Shown one piece after another: positions 35,955-44,421 of a stretch of 64,000 bases of DNA. The translations under genes were made by a program, and so were the position numbers. Source of the DNA: Flexifilum sp963727545. Its GTDB lineage: Bacteria; Chloroflexota; Anaerolineae; Aggregatilineales; Phototrophicaceae. The stretch is taken from positions 558,001-622,000 of the forward strand of contig CAVSGS010000005.1 of assembly GCA_963727545.1 (NCBI GenBank). Direction: 5' to 3'. The notes beneath the pieces are model-generated. The model was given only the letters and a program-made list of their open reading frames with translations. It was not told the DNA's origin and searched no databases. Position 1 is the stretch's first letter, and every line of letters begins with the position of its first letter.

Positions 35955-36144
35955 GACCCATCAATCTCCATAGAGTTTCCAAATGCGAAATATTCGATGT
36001 TTCGAAACTGCAGCAGGCACGCCAATGCTTGCTGTACTGAACCGGGAAAATGCAAAGTAAAATCTATCGGATGAACGGCATCGTCCTCCTTTCCCTTGAA
36101 ACGCTGCATTTGACTTACCAAACGAACTTGTCCCTAGGCTGGAA

Positions 36145-37218
36145 CTAGGATGAACGCACCTCCTTCGTGCTTTCCCGTATAACGAGCTTGGGCGGCACTA
36201 ACACCTGCCGAGCAGCGACTTGGTCGTTTGCCAAGTTCTCGGTCATGAGGAGGGTCGCTTGATAGCTAATTTCGTAGGGAGACCACTCTAGAGTAGTCAG
36301 CGAAGGCGTAACGACGTCGGCAAGTCCACCTCCAAAACAGATCGCTATCACCGAGCAATCTTGCGGGACCCTACGCCCATACTGTGCCAGCGCCTTGATG
36401 CTGCCAGCGGCGGTCAAGTGACTCACGGTGATGATGGCGGTCAGGTCGGGGTCTTCCCGGAGGAGGTCAATTGTCCCCTCGAACCCTTCTTCGACACTGT
36501 TCAGCCCAATTTCGCGGTAGCAACTGTGCACATCTTCCGGCAGCGATTGCTTATAGCCCGCCAACGAGTGAACAGCGGGACCCAATCCGGCTTTGCGCCA
36601 CGATTCGGGATAAGTCAGAAAACCGATATTGCGATGCCCTAGCTTCGTCAAATAGTCGAAAGCACGGGACATCGCGCCTTCAAAATGGAGGTCGACAAAG
36701 CTCAAACCGTCCAGATCAGCACACCGACCAATCATGACGAAGGGATAATCATTTTCACGCAGCAGATTGACGCGCCAATCATCCATGCGAACCTGCAGCA
36801 GAATGACGCCATCGACCTGATTGCTCCGATACATGTTGAGCAGCAATTCGGGCGTGAGCTGCGAAACGAGGAAATTCAGGAAGTATTCGCGCTCGCTCGC
36901 CCCGGCTGCCGCGCCGGTGATATAGGGGGTCTCGATGACGCCGCTGAGTTCGTGAGGCGATTCGACCGGATAGTGCAGCGCGAGAGTCATGCTGGCACCG
37001 CCCCGCAAGCGGCGAGCGGGAGCGTGAGGCGCATAACCCAAGTCGCGGATGGCTGCTTGGATGCGCTCGCGCGTTTCGTCGGCGACGTCTTCTTTGTCGT
37101 TTAGAGTGCGAGAAACAGTGGGAATCGAAACTCCAGCGGCTTTAGCGACGTCCGCGATGGTGACACTGTGACTTCGATTTCTAGACTTAAGGCTCTTTTT
37201 AGACACTACAATTCTCAT
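36145..37218 (-). CDS. LacI-family regulator of the GH31 importer unit (357 aa)
   Basis: The helix-turn-helix is SVTIADVAKAAGVSIPTVSR with NDKEDVADETRERI. The sensor domain shows PHAPARRLRGGASMTLALHY, GHRNIGFLTYPESW, and DCSVIAICFGGGLADVVTPS and ends VIRESTKE. I prefer the ATG at 37218 (MRIVVSKKSLKSRN): an upstream in-frame start at 37317 would add residues encoded by the operator itself. With this start, the ATG is inside a 36-bp perfect palindrome, which implies tight autoregulation. It is the likely regulator of the SBP/permease/GH31 operon. Confidence 0.84.
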   Translation of the reverse strand: MRIVVSKKSLKSRNRSHSVTIADVAKAAGVSIPTVSRTLNDKEDVADETRERIQAAIRDLGYAPHAPARRLRGGASMTLALHYPVESPHELSGVIETPYITGAAAGASEREYFLNFLVSQLTPELLLNMYRSNQVDGVILLQVRMDDWRVNLLRENDYPFVMIGRCADLDGLSFVDLHFEGAMSRAFDYLTKLGHRNIGFLTYPESWRKAGLGPAVHSLAGYKQSLPEDVHSCYREIGLNSVEEGFEGTIDLLREDPDLTAIITVSHLTAAGSIKALAQYGRRVPQDCSVIAICFGGGLADVVTPSLTTLEWSPYEISYQATLLMTENLANDQVAARQVLVPPKLVIRESTKEVRSS

Positions 37219-37251
37219 TCCGATAACGTTATCGATAACGTTATCGGAATG
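37216..37251. promoter_or_regulatory. 36-bp perfect palindrome: two abutting GATAACGTTATC operators
   Basis: The sequence is two copies of the 12-bp palindrome GATAACGTTATC placed end to end, flanked by CATTCC and GGAATG, and the whole 36 bases is self-complementary. The central CG of each unit is typical of LacI sites. It overlaps the start codon of the regulator gene, so two dimers or a tetramer could sit side by side. Confidence 0.75.
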
Positions 37252-37519
37252 TCTAAATTTTGTCAAGCAGCTCGTCGCTAGGCGGGAAAAGAGCGCGTAT
37301 CGATCCGCCTGCCCCAATGCTCAACGATTGGGGCGGACTTCGCCGTTCCGATGGCGCACGCACACGCGAATGAAGGGACTGATAGTCGCCGGAGATCCTC
37401 CGCTATCAATCCCCTAGTTGCCTGCCTCCACACTTTTTCTTCTGCAAAACCGGTCGCGTCTACACTGGCATCTTCCTAGCGACGATCCAGCGGCACCAAT
37501 CTCGAAAGAGGATAGAAAC

Positions 37520-37547
37520 AAAGAGACCCGCTCAAACAGGTCTCTTT
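37520..37547. terminator. Short hairpin, AAAGAGACC/GGTCTCTTT
   Basis: A nine-base perfect stem with a ten-base loop, in the gap 37252-37691 between the LacI start and the ABM-like gene. It lies about 145 bases past the 3' end of the ABM-like gene and would suit its terminator; the A/T-rich stem end gives an A-tract and U-tract on either strand. No gene was seen in this gap. Confidence 0.5.
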
Positions 37548-37691
37548 CGTGCCCAAAGTTTGCAAAAGCATAGTTTCATGAAGCAGACGAAGACGATCGA
37601 TCATCGCCCGGAAATACCACTAGATCGACTAATTTGAACTTCGCCAAAGGTGATGATCAGCCCGTCCAGCGTCGGAATTAGCGCGGGCAGA

Positions 37692-37985
37692 TCACAGATC
37701 CTCTTGCGCGATATAACCCTGACTCTCAAAGGTCAAACTTGCCGACTGGAGCGCCTTGATCGTCTCATTCGCTGCCGACAGACTGCGAAATTGTTCATAA
37801 TCAGATTGGCTATCCCAAACCAGCACGAGCTGCGCCCGATCGAGATCATCGACTTGTTCCAGAAAGTAATCCCGGCGCAGCCCCGGCTGTGCCCGAACCA
37901 AGGGGAGATAGCGGCTGCATAACACTTCGCGCAATATCTGCATCTTACCCAGCGGAGTGCGAATCGCGGTGATTTGAACAAACAT
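37692..37985 (-). CDS. ABM-like small ferredoxin-fold protein (97 aa)
   Basis: The size and pattern (MFVQITAIRTPLGKMQILRE, then LPLVRAQPGLRRDYFLEQVD, AQLVLVWDSQSDYEQFRSL) match the dimeric alpha/beta-barrel group that includes antibiotic-biosynthesis monooxygenase-like and heme-degrading proteins. Their usual sequence is a first strand, a helix, 'pGf..' turn, a second and third strand, then W.s...y..f. Substrate is unknown. A strong GAGAGGAG ribosome binding site precedes the ATG. It stands alone between the LacI unit and the divergent osmoprotectant operon. Confidence 0.6.
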   Translation of the reverse strand: MFVQITAIRTPLGKMQILREVLCSRYLPLVRAQPGLRRDYFLEQVDDLDRAQLVLVWDSQSDYEQFRSLSAANETIKALQSASLTFESQGYIAQEDL

Positions 37986-38380
37986 CGAATGGTCTCCTCT
38001 CGCAATCTATTCCTTCTCGCATCGGCAACGGCTATGAGGTTATTGTCAGCAGCGACACTCGCTGCCAACCGATTCAAGCAGCACAGACCAGCTTTCGCGA
38101 AATTACGCGATGATGTTATCGAGGGTTATTTTCCTCGACGATCGACAAACTCGTTTACGTGAGTTTAGGACAAACATTCCGCGCTGCGCTAGTGCTGGTG
38201 AGCACACGCTTGAACTGAATAATGTCAGATCTCAAATCGTATGAGACCGGGCATCTGCATTAATGAGGACTGCTCGATTTCGCCGCAGTCGAGCAAATCC
38301 GCCTTGATGAAGTACAGTTGCGTTGTCACTTGGTTACGGGCAAAAGCGTTTAATTTATCGGGTTGAGCCGCTGCGCCGGT

Positions 38381-38408
38381 TTGGTAGCCCTCTGTTTCAT
38401 GTTATACT
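38381..38408 (+). promoter_or_regulatory. Candidate promoter of the osmoprotectant operon
   Basis: TTGGTA and TATACT are separated by 16 bases. Transcription from here would give a leader of about 280 bases before the SBP start at 38695. The gap 37986-38694 has no supported gene. Confidence 0.4.
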
Positions 38409-38469
38409 CGTGGAGAAATAAACAATTGCCTCGGCAATACATAAGTTAATCGGAAGCTCTCAGGTGTGC

Positions 38470-38510
38470 ATTTCGTGTGAATAAAGGGGGGGAATACCGC
38501 CACACGAAAT
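38470..38510 (+). promoter_or_regulatory. Inverted repeat in the long leader of the osmoprotectant operon
   Basis: ATTTCGTGTG and CACACGAAAT flank a 21-base loop with a run of seven G. Further short pairings (CCCCGG, GGCGTAAGCC) follow in the leader. The size and structure would allow a riboswitch or RNA thermosensor-type element, but I cannot match it to a known class by eye. Confidence 0.35.
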
Positions 38511-38694
38511 TCCTGTAAATAATTCCCCGGCGTAAGCCACTCGTGTTTGCGTATAGCCTTCCTAGCAGGATCGTTTCCGATCTGGAATGACCCCTTATTT
38601 TTGCGTTGGGTGTAACCGGCGTCACCGGATCACGTTGATTCGACGCGCCGTCGTAACATCATGAATCTTATTCGACAAGCATTAGGAGCAGAAC

Positions 38695-39639
38695 ATGCGT
38701 AAAACGATAGTTCTTGTGTTGGTTTTGGCACTGGTGCTGAGCGCCTTTAGCGCGCCAGTATCTGCCCAAGACGAGCCAATTCGCGTTGGTTCCAAGCAGT
38801 TCACCGAGCAAATCGTCCTCGGACAGATCATGCTGGTGTCGCTGCAGAACGCGGGTTATAGCGTCGAAGACCGCACGAACCTCGGCAGCACGCAAGTCAA
38901 CCGGGACGCCCTCGTCAACGGTGAGATCGACGTCTATGCCGAATATACCGGCACCGCGCTCTACAACTACTTCAATGACGTAGATTGGGCGAACATTCCG
39001 CAGGAAGCTTACGGAAATCGCGCTCTGGGTTATGCGTTGGTCAGCTCTTACGACGCCGCGCTCAACGACCTCGACTGGCTGGAACCCACCCCCGCCAACA
39101 ATACCTACGCCTTCGCGGTGAAGCGGCAGTTCGCTGAAGATAACGACATTTACACGGCGGCGGATTTCGCTGATTACGTCAACGCAGGCGGAGAAGTCTA
39201 CATGGCGACCGGCGACGAGTTCGCCCAGCGCCCGGATGGTATCCCCGCGTTCGAGAAGACCTACGACTTTGACCTCGCCGACAATCAACTGCTGATCATC
39301 GCTGGCGGGACGCCCGCCCAGACCGAGCAGGCGCTCAACGAAGGGTCGAACAACGTCAACGTGGCGATGGCTTACGCGACCGACGGCGCGCTGAAAGCCT
39401 ACGACTTCGTCGTGCTCGAAGATCCATTAGGAGCGCAGCCGGTCTACGCGCCGACGCCCGTGTTCCGGGGCGAAGTACTGCGCGCCCATCCTGAAATCGC
39501 CGGACTGCTCAACCCGATCTTCCGCGCGCTGGACACCGTCACCCTGCAAACGCTGAACGCGAAAGTGGAAGTCGACGGTGAGAATCCGACTGACGTCGCG
39601 ACCGAGTGGCTGACTTCGCAAGGCTTTATCGGGAGCTAA
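38695..39639 (+). CDS. Glycine betaine/choline-type substrate-binding protein, OpuCC/OsmX-like (314 aa)
   Basis: This is the extracellular receptor for quaternary-amine osmoprotectants. The signal peptide is RKTIVLVLVLALVLSAFSAP with cleavage near VSAQ. Family motifs are IRVGSKQFTEQIVLGQIMLV, DRTNLGSTQVNRDALVNGEI and DVYAEYTGTALYNYF, all diagnostic of the OpuAC domain of the OpuC/OpuB/OsmX group, and the C-terminal VATEWLTSQGFI. It is the first gene of an operon with permease, CBS-ATPase and second permease genes. Confidence 0.92.
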   Translation: MRKTIVLVLVLALVLSAFSAPVSAQDEPIRVGSKQFTEQIVLGQIMLVSLQNAGYSVEDRTNLGSTQVNRDALVNGEIDVYAEYTGTALYNYFNDVDWANIPQEAYGNRALGYALVSSYDAALNDLDWLEPTPANNTYAFAVKRQFAEDNDIYTAADFADYVNAGGEVYMATGDEFAQRPDGIPAFEKTYDFDLADNQLLIIAGGTPAQTEQALNEGSNNVNVAMAYATDGALKAYDFVVLEDPLGAQPVYAPTPVFRGEVLRAHPEIAGLLNPIFRALDTVTLQTLNAKVEVDGENPTDVATEWLTSQGFIGS

Positions 39640-39649
39640 ACAATCGAAA

Positions 39650-39761
39650 GGTGTCCGACCAAACAGCCGGACACCGAGGCTGGACAAACCGTTCACGCAG
39701 AAGGTCGGCTTCCACCCGACCTTCTGCAAGTTTATCCGGGCAAATTGTCCCCCAATTTGCC
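39650..39761 (+). other. Three consecutive hairpins between SBP and permease
   Basis: The 139-base gap contains GGTGTCCG/CGGACACC (39650-39675), GCAGAAGGTCGG/CCGACCTTCTGC (39697-39727) and GGCAAATT/AATTTGCC (39739-39761). The last ends four bases before the AGGAGG of the permease. The first two could protect the SBP message; the third could influence translation of the permease. Confidence 0.55.
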
Positions 39762-39778
39762 GATCAGGAGGTAGTGCC

Positions 39779-41404
39779 ATTAGTAACCGCATTTCGATCC
39801 TAGGCAGCATCATCGCCGCCTTCGGCTTCTTCTTCCTGCCCCTGCTGGAAGTCAAGCCGAACCGCCTAGCTTCAGGAATTCCGATCAACTTATTCGAGCT
39901 TCAGGGCGACCTGCGCTACATCGCCCTCTTCATCCTCGCGCTAGCACCGCTGCTCATCGCCTTCATGGGTGAGCGCAACCGCCGGGGCTGGGCGCTCGTC
40001 GTCATCGGCAATCTTGTCTTATTCTTGACCTTGCTCCTGCCCGCGAGCGCCGCCGCACATCTGCTCAATGGCGCGGAAACACTGTTCGCCGAAGGGACGC
40101 GCATCAGCAACCCGCGCATCTTTACGTCGAGCGCCATCGCCCTTGGGCTGCTCGGCGGGTATATCATCCTGTTTGGCGGGCTGCGCGATCTCGTCGCGGA
40201 GAAAGTCGGGTCGTGGCAGCGCGCCCTTGCCGGTTCCATCGGCATCATCTTGATCGTCGTCGCGCTGCTGAACGGCAGCTTCGACATTTACTCGATCATG
40301 GTCGAGTTTTCCCAGCGCGGTGAAACACTGGGGCAGCGCTTCATCGAGCATCTCGTCTTTGTGCTCGTCTCGCTGGCAGCCGGTCTCGTGATCGGCATCG
40401 CGCTCGGCTTGTGGGCAGCGCGGGACAAACGCATGGAATCGGCGATTCTGTACGTCGTCGGCATCATTCAGACGATCCCCAGTTTGGCGCTGTTCGGCGT
40501 GCTGCTCGTCCCGCTGGCTCGGCTCGGCGATCAGAATTTCTTAGACGTGTTCCGCTTCTTCGTCGCCACCCTGATTTTGGGACTGATCGTTTTCTTCGTC
40601 GTCGCGCGCATTCAGAGCCGTCTGCCCGAATTTCTGAAACCTTGGTCGATCATTCTGGCATTTGCCATCCTGTTCGTGCCGATCAGCCTATTCACCATTC
40701 TGGTCGTCACTTTCGGCTTCAAAGCCGTGCTCAACGTGTTCGTCGAGACCGCCCTCAGCCAAGCGCTGCTTCAAGTCGGAGTCGGCTACGTGCTGGCGCT
40801 GCTGACGTGGTCGCTGGCGCGCCGGTTCGATCACGGGCGTGCTATCGTGCGTTGGCTGCGCTGGGCAGCCGACGGCTTGCTGATCATTTCCACGCTTGCC
40901 CTGCTCATCTTGTTGGGGCAAGGTGCCGCGCAGGTGATCGGGACGCACAACCTGAGCGACTTGAGCGTCCGCGATCTCGGCGTGTCGGGCATCGGTACCG
41001 CCCCTGCCATCATCGCCCTAACGCTTTACTCACTGCTGCCGCTGGTTCGCAACACCTATACCGGCTTGCACAATGTCGACCCCGCCGTGATCGATTCCGG
41101 CAAGGGGATGGGCATGACGCCAACGCAGATTTTCTTCCGCATCGAACTACCACTGGCATTTCCGATCATCATGGCGGGCGTGCGCAACGCCGGGATCGCG
41201 CTGGTCGGCATCGCGGCGGTCGCGTCGATCATCGGCGCGGGTGCGTTGGGCGATTTCATCCTGCTGGGTGTCAACACCACCTCAGTCGATCTCATCCTGC
41301 TGGGGGCGATTCCGGCGGTCCTGCTGGCGGTGCTGCTCGACGCGCTGCTGCAAATGCTGGAAGGCTTGTTCACCTCGCCCGGTATTCGTCGGCAGCAGCA
41401 GTAA
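39779..41404 (+). CDS. OpuC-type ABC permease, probable ATT start (541 aa)
   Basis: This is a channel subunit for osmoprotectant uptake, extended by N-terminal membrane helices. The first conventional start is the ATG at 39965, but the frame is open upstream and encodes a clear helix (ISILGSIIAAFGFFFLPLLE) that begins at an ATT placed seven bases after a perfect AGGAGG at 39766-39771; no ATG, GTG or TTG lies between. I therefore favour ATT initiation. The C-terminal 250 residues are the standard permease with coupling loop GKGMGMTPTQIFFRIELPLA. The upstream half has at least four extra helices. Confidence 0.82.
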   Translation: MSNRISILGSIIAAFGFFFLPLLEVKPNRLASGIPINLFELQGDLRYIALFILALAPLLIAFMGERNRRGWALVVIGNLVLFLTLLLPASAAAHLLNGAETLFAEGTRISNPRIFTSSAIALGLLGGYIILFGGLRDLVAEKVGSWQRALAGSIGIILIVVALLNGSFDIYSIMVEFSQRGETLGQRFIEHLVFVLVSLAAGLVIGIALGLWAARDKRMESAILYVVGIIQTIPSLALFGVLLVPLARLGDQNFLDVFRFFVATLILGLIVFFVVARIQSRLPEFLKPWSIILAFAILFVPISLFTILVVTFGFKAVLNVFVETALSQALLQVGVGYVLALLTWSLARRFDHGRAIVRWLRWAADGLLIISTLALLILLGQGAAQVIGTHNLSDLSVRDLGVSGIGTAPAIIALTLYSLLPLVRNTYTGLHNVDPAVIDSGKGMGMTPTQIFFRIELPLAFPIIMAGVRNAGIALVGIAAVASIIGAGALGDFILLGVNTTSVDLILLGAIPAVLLAVLLDALLQMLEGLFTSPGIRRQQQ

Positions 41405-41432
41405 CCCGCCGTCCAATGGAGCATAATGTGCG

Positions 41433-42575
41433 ATGATTGAATTCAAGAACGTTGTTAAACAATATCCCAACGGCTTCCGCGCCGTCGATAATCTGAATCT
41501 GCTGGTGCCGGAAGGCGAAATCTGCGTCCTGATCGGACCGTCCGGCTGCGGCAAAACCACGTCCATGCGCATGATCAACCGCTTGATCAGCATCACCAGC
41601 GGCGAGATTTTCATCAACGGACACCCGAACACGGAAATGCCCGCCGAGGAACTGCGCCGACAGATCGGCTACGCGATCCAGCAGATCGGGCTGCTGCCCC
41701 ACATGACGGTCGCCGACAATATCGGCATCGTGCCGCACCTGCTCAAGTGGGACGACCAGCGCATCCGCGAGCGGATCGACGAACTGCTGGAACTGGTCGG
41801 ACTCGACCCGGACATCACCCGCGACAAGTTCCCGCGCCAGCTTTCCGGTGGTCAGCAGCAGCGTGTCGGCGTCGCCCGTGCCTTGGGCGCAGATCCACCG
41901 ATCATGCTAATGGATGAGCCGTTCGGCGCGGTTGACCCGATCACCCGTGAGGTGCTGCAAGCGGAATTCCTGCAAATTCAGGAGCGCGTCGGCAAGACGA
42001 TTATCTTTGTGACCCACGACATCGATGAAGCCATCAAGATGGGCGATCGCATCGCCATCATGCGCGACGGTCACCTGATCCAGTACGACACGCCGGACAC
42101 CATCCTCGCCCACCCGATCAACCGCTTCGTGCGCGACTTCGTCGGCACCGACCGCACCCTGAAGCGGCTCGGTCTGGTGCGCATCCATAACTTGATGGAA
42201 ACCAACCCGCCGACCTGCACCTTAGGCTCGACCATCGAGGAAGCGGCGCAGTGCTTCAAAGACTACGGCGCCAACTCGATCTTCCTCGTCGATAAAGACA
42301 GCCACGTCCTCAAGGGCTGGGTTGACCGCGAGGAATTGGAGCAAAATACCTCGCTGATCGACGCCATGTTCGAAGCGCCGTGGGTGGATATCGCCGTGCG
42401 TGAAGATGCGACGGCGCGCGAAGCGCTCAGCGCGATGGTCGCGCGCGGGTTCCGCATCACGCCGGTGGTCGACCGGAACGGCAAGCTGGTGGGCACGATC
42501 ACGCTCAAGGCGTTGCAGGCGCTCGCCTCCTACGATCCACAAGCGGCTGCGGAAGCAAACGGAGGTGCTGCTTAA
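41433..42575 (+). CDS. OpuCA/ProV-type ABC ATPase with CBS domains (380 aa)
   Basis: It drives osmoprotectant import. The N-terminal ATPase has Walker A GPSGCGKTT (about residue 34-42), signature LSGGQQQRVGVARAL, Walker B LMDEPFGAVD and the switch histidine in VTHDIDEAIKMGD. After residue 250 a tandem CBS pair follows (TIEEAAQCFKDYGANSIFLV, then AREALSAMVARGFRITPVVD), the region that senses ionic strength or c-di-AMP in this family. The gene lies 28 bases after the first permease and abuts the second. Confidence 0.93.
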   Translation: MIEFKNVVKQYPNGFRAVDNLNLLVPEGEICVLIGPSGCGKTTSMRMINRLISITSGEIFINGHPNTEMPAEELRRQIGYAIQQIGLLPHMTVADNIGIVPHLLKWDDQRIRERIDELLELVGLDPDITRDKFPRQLSGGQQQRVGVARALGADPPIMLMDEPFGAVDPITREVLQAEFLQIQERVGKTIIFVTHDIDEAIKMGDRIAIMRDGHLIQYDTPDTILAHPINRFVRDFVGTDRTLKRLGLVRIHNLMETNPPTCTLGSTIEEAAQCFKDYGANSIFLVDKDSHVLKGWVDREELEQNTSLIDAMFEAPWVDIAVREDATAREALSAMVARGFRITPVVDRNGKLVGTITLKALQALASYDPQAAAEANGGAA

Positions 42576-44237
42576 GTGGAAGCAGAAATGAGCAGCACAG
42601 CCACAACGTCCGTTAAATCGACGCGGCGGTTCCCTTCGGCGGCAGTCGCATGGCTGGTGGTCAGCCTATTGATCTTCCTCGTGGGCAATCAGGTCGTCAC
42701 GATGCGGGACAAGGAACGCTTCCCGGACGATTTTCAACTGGTCGCGCAGCCGACGGAGACCGACAACACGGTTCACGTCGACGTCGTGGCGGGGACCTTC
42801 GCCTACAACGTGATCCCGCAGATCGCTACGCCGGTGCAGACGGGCACCTTCGAACCCGGCACGGATAACCCGGTCGCGGCGAAGCTGTTCGACGGTATCG
42901 CTGACGCCACCGAGATCACCATCGACGCGCAAACGATCACCATCACTTACGCGGGTGACAGCGAAGCGGAAGCCATGCTGCGCCGCGCCCGGCGACCCGT
43001 CCTCAACGCGGTGCACAATGATGCGGCAACCATCACCAGCCACGTCGGGGACGAACCGAATAAGTTGGTCTTTATGACCAGCGATCCGGGCTGGCAATAC
43101 GGGCGCTACGTCGCCTCGCTGATCGCGGAGGGGCAGCAGGAAGTCTACGCCTCCCGGCAGGCGGGCGAGAACGGCTCGCCGCTGGCGCAGTTCCTCTTCG
43201 AGCAGGTCGCCTCGCTGGAAGCGCTGACGATCAACCCGGATAGTCTGGTCGTGACTTACCGCGACGGTGCGGTCGAGAAGCAAGTTGTCAACCACCTGCA
43301 ATCGGCGCTCGACGACTTCTATCCGCGCGCCTCGCTGCAGCCCAACCTGTGGGTGTTCAGCCTCTCGCTCAGTTCCGAGCGACTGCTGAATATCTCGCCG
43401 CTGGATACGGGTGTGCCGCTGGTGGCGTTCACACTGGCGTTCGCGGTCGTTGAGTTGTTCCTGTTCGTCTATTTTGGCGGCAGAGATGAAAAGCTAATCC
43501 GCCCGCTGATCCGCGTGGTCGGCGTCTTTCTGCTGTTCTGGTCGATTTTTGGTCACGAGCCGCTCTGGGATTACGTCCTCGGCTTGATATTCCCCACCAG
43601 CAACCAGTTGGTGCACCCCAACGGCACAGTGATCGAGTTTGCGGCACAGCATCTTGAGTTGGTCTTCGTCTCGTCGCTGATCACCATTCCCGCCGGTTTG
43701 CTGCTCGGCATCATCGTCACCCGCGACGAATTCCGCGAAGTGCTGCCGTTGGTCAACAACCTCGTCAACAGCGGGCAGACGGTCCCGACGATTGCGATTG
43801 TCGCCTTCATGGCACCGATCATCGGCTTCGGCTTCTGGCCCGCCATCATCGCGCTGATCGTCTATGGGCTGCTGCCGGTGGTGCGCAACACCATCGCCGG
43901 GTTGGAGGCGGTGGACGACTTCGTGATCGATTCGGCGCGCGGCATGGGCATGACGCCCTCGCAAATCCTGATCCAGATCGAACTGCCGATTGCCAGCAAC
44001 GTGATCATGGCGGGTATTCGCACCAGCATGGTGATCAACGTGGGCACGGCGACGCTGGGCGCCTTTGTCGGCTCCGGCGGTCTGGGTACGCCGATCGCCA
44101 GCGGACTCGCCATGACGATTGACTCCTTCATCCTGTTGGGCGCGATCCCGGCTGCGCTGCTAGCGATTCTGATCGACTACATTCTGGGGCGGATCGAATT
44201 CGTCATGACCCCGCGCGGACTGCAAATCGAAGGCTAG
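42576..44237 (+). CDS. OpuC-type ABC permease with two Nfu_N-like extracytoplasmic repeats (553 aa)
   Basis: This is the second channel subunit. A start GTG at 42576 and an ATG four codons later are both possible. One membrane helix (VAWLVVSLLIFLVGNQVV) precedes a region of about 225 residues that should lie outside. It contains two similar blocks, NPVAAKLFDGIADATEITID with TITITYAGDSEAE, and SPLAQFLFEQVASLEALTIN with SLVVTYRDGAVEK. The pattern 'sPla..LF...gv..v.i....itVt......w..l...v...i' resembles the Nfu/NifU N-terminal domain. The C-terminal permease has the loop GMGMTPSQILIQIELPIASN. The role of the insert is unknown; sensing or substrate handling is a guess. Confidence 0.85.
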   Translation: MEAEMSSTATTSVKSTRRFPSAAVAWLVVSLLIFLVGNQVVTMRDKERFPDDFQLVAQPTETDNTVHVDVVAGTFAYNVIPQIATPVQTGTFEPGTDNPVAAKLFDGIADATEITIDAQTITITYAGDSEAEAMLRRARRPVLNAVHNDAATITSHVGDEPNKLVFMTSDPGWQYGRYVASLIAEGQQEVYASRQAGENGSPLAQFLFEQVASLEALTINPDSLVVTYRDGAVEKQVVNHLQSALDDFYPRASLQPNLWVFSLSLSSERLLNISPLDTGVPLVAFTLAFAVVELFLFVYFGGRDEKLIRPLIRVVGVFLLFWSIFGHEPLWDYVLGLIFPTSNQLVHPNGTVIEFAAQHLELVFVSSLITIPAGLLLGIIVTRDEFREVLPLVNNLVNSGQTVPTIAIVAFMAPIIGFGFWPAIIALIVYGLLPVVRNTIAGLEAVDDFVIDSARGMGMTPSQILIQIELPIASNVIMAGIRTSMVINVGTATLGAFVGSGGLGTPIASGLAMTIDSFILLGAIPAALLAILIDYILGRIEFVMTPRGLQIEG

Positions 44238-44283
44238 GACGCGAGACAGATCGACAGACGTTCCAAAGACGCAGCAAAGACGG

Positions 44284-44318
44284 CTCACGGGTAGACTGCT
44301 GAAGCGGTTACCCGTGAG
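44284..44318 (+). terminator. Hairpin after the osmoprotectant operon
   Basis: CTCACGGGTA and TACCCGTGAG form a ten-base stem with a 15-base loop, 47 bases after the permease stop. There is no long U-tract. It separates the importer operon from the DUF4157 gene. Confidence 0.45.
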
Positions 44319-44421
44319 TAAATACGCCGTCGCTGCGACCCTGCCGCCTGCGTAAGCAAGTTCCCCGCCAGCGGAGATCCACTGCGACGACCGACGCGCG
44401 TGGATAAGGGATAGTCAAGTC

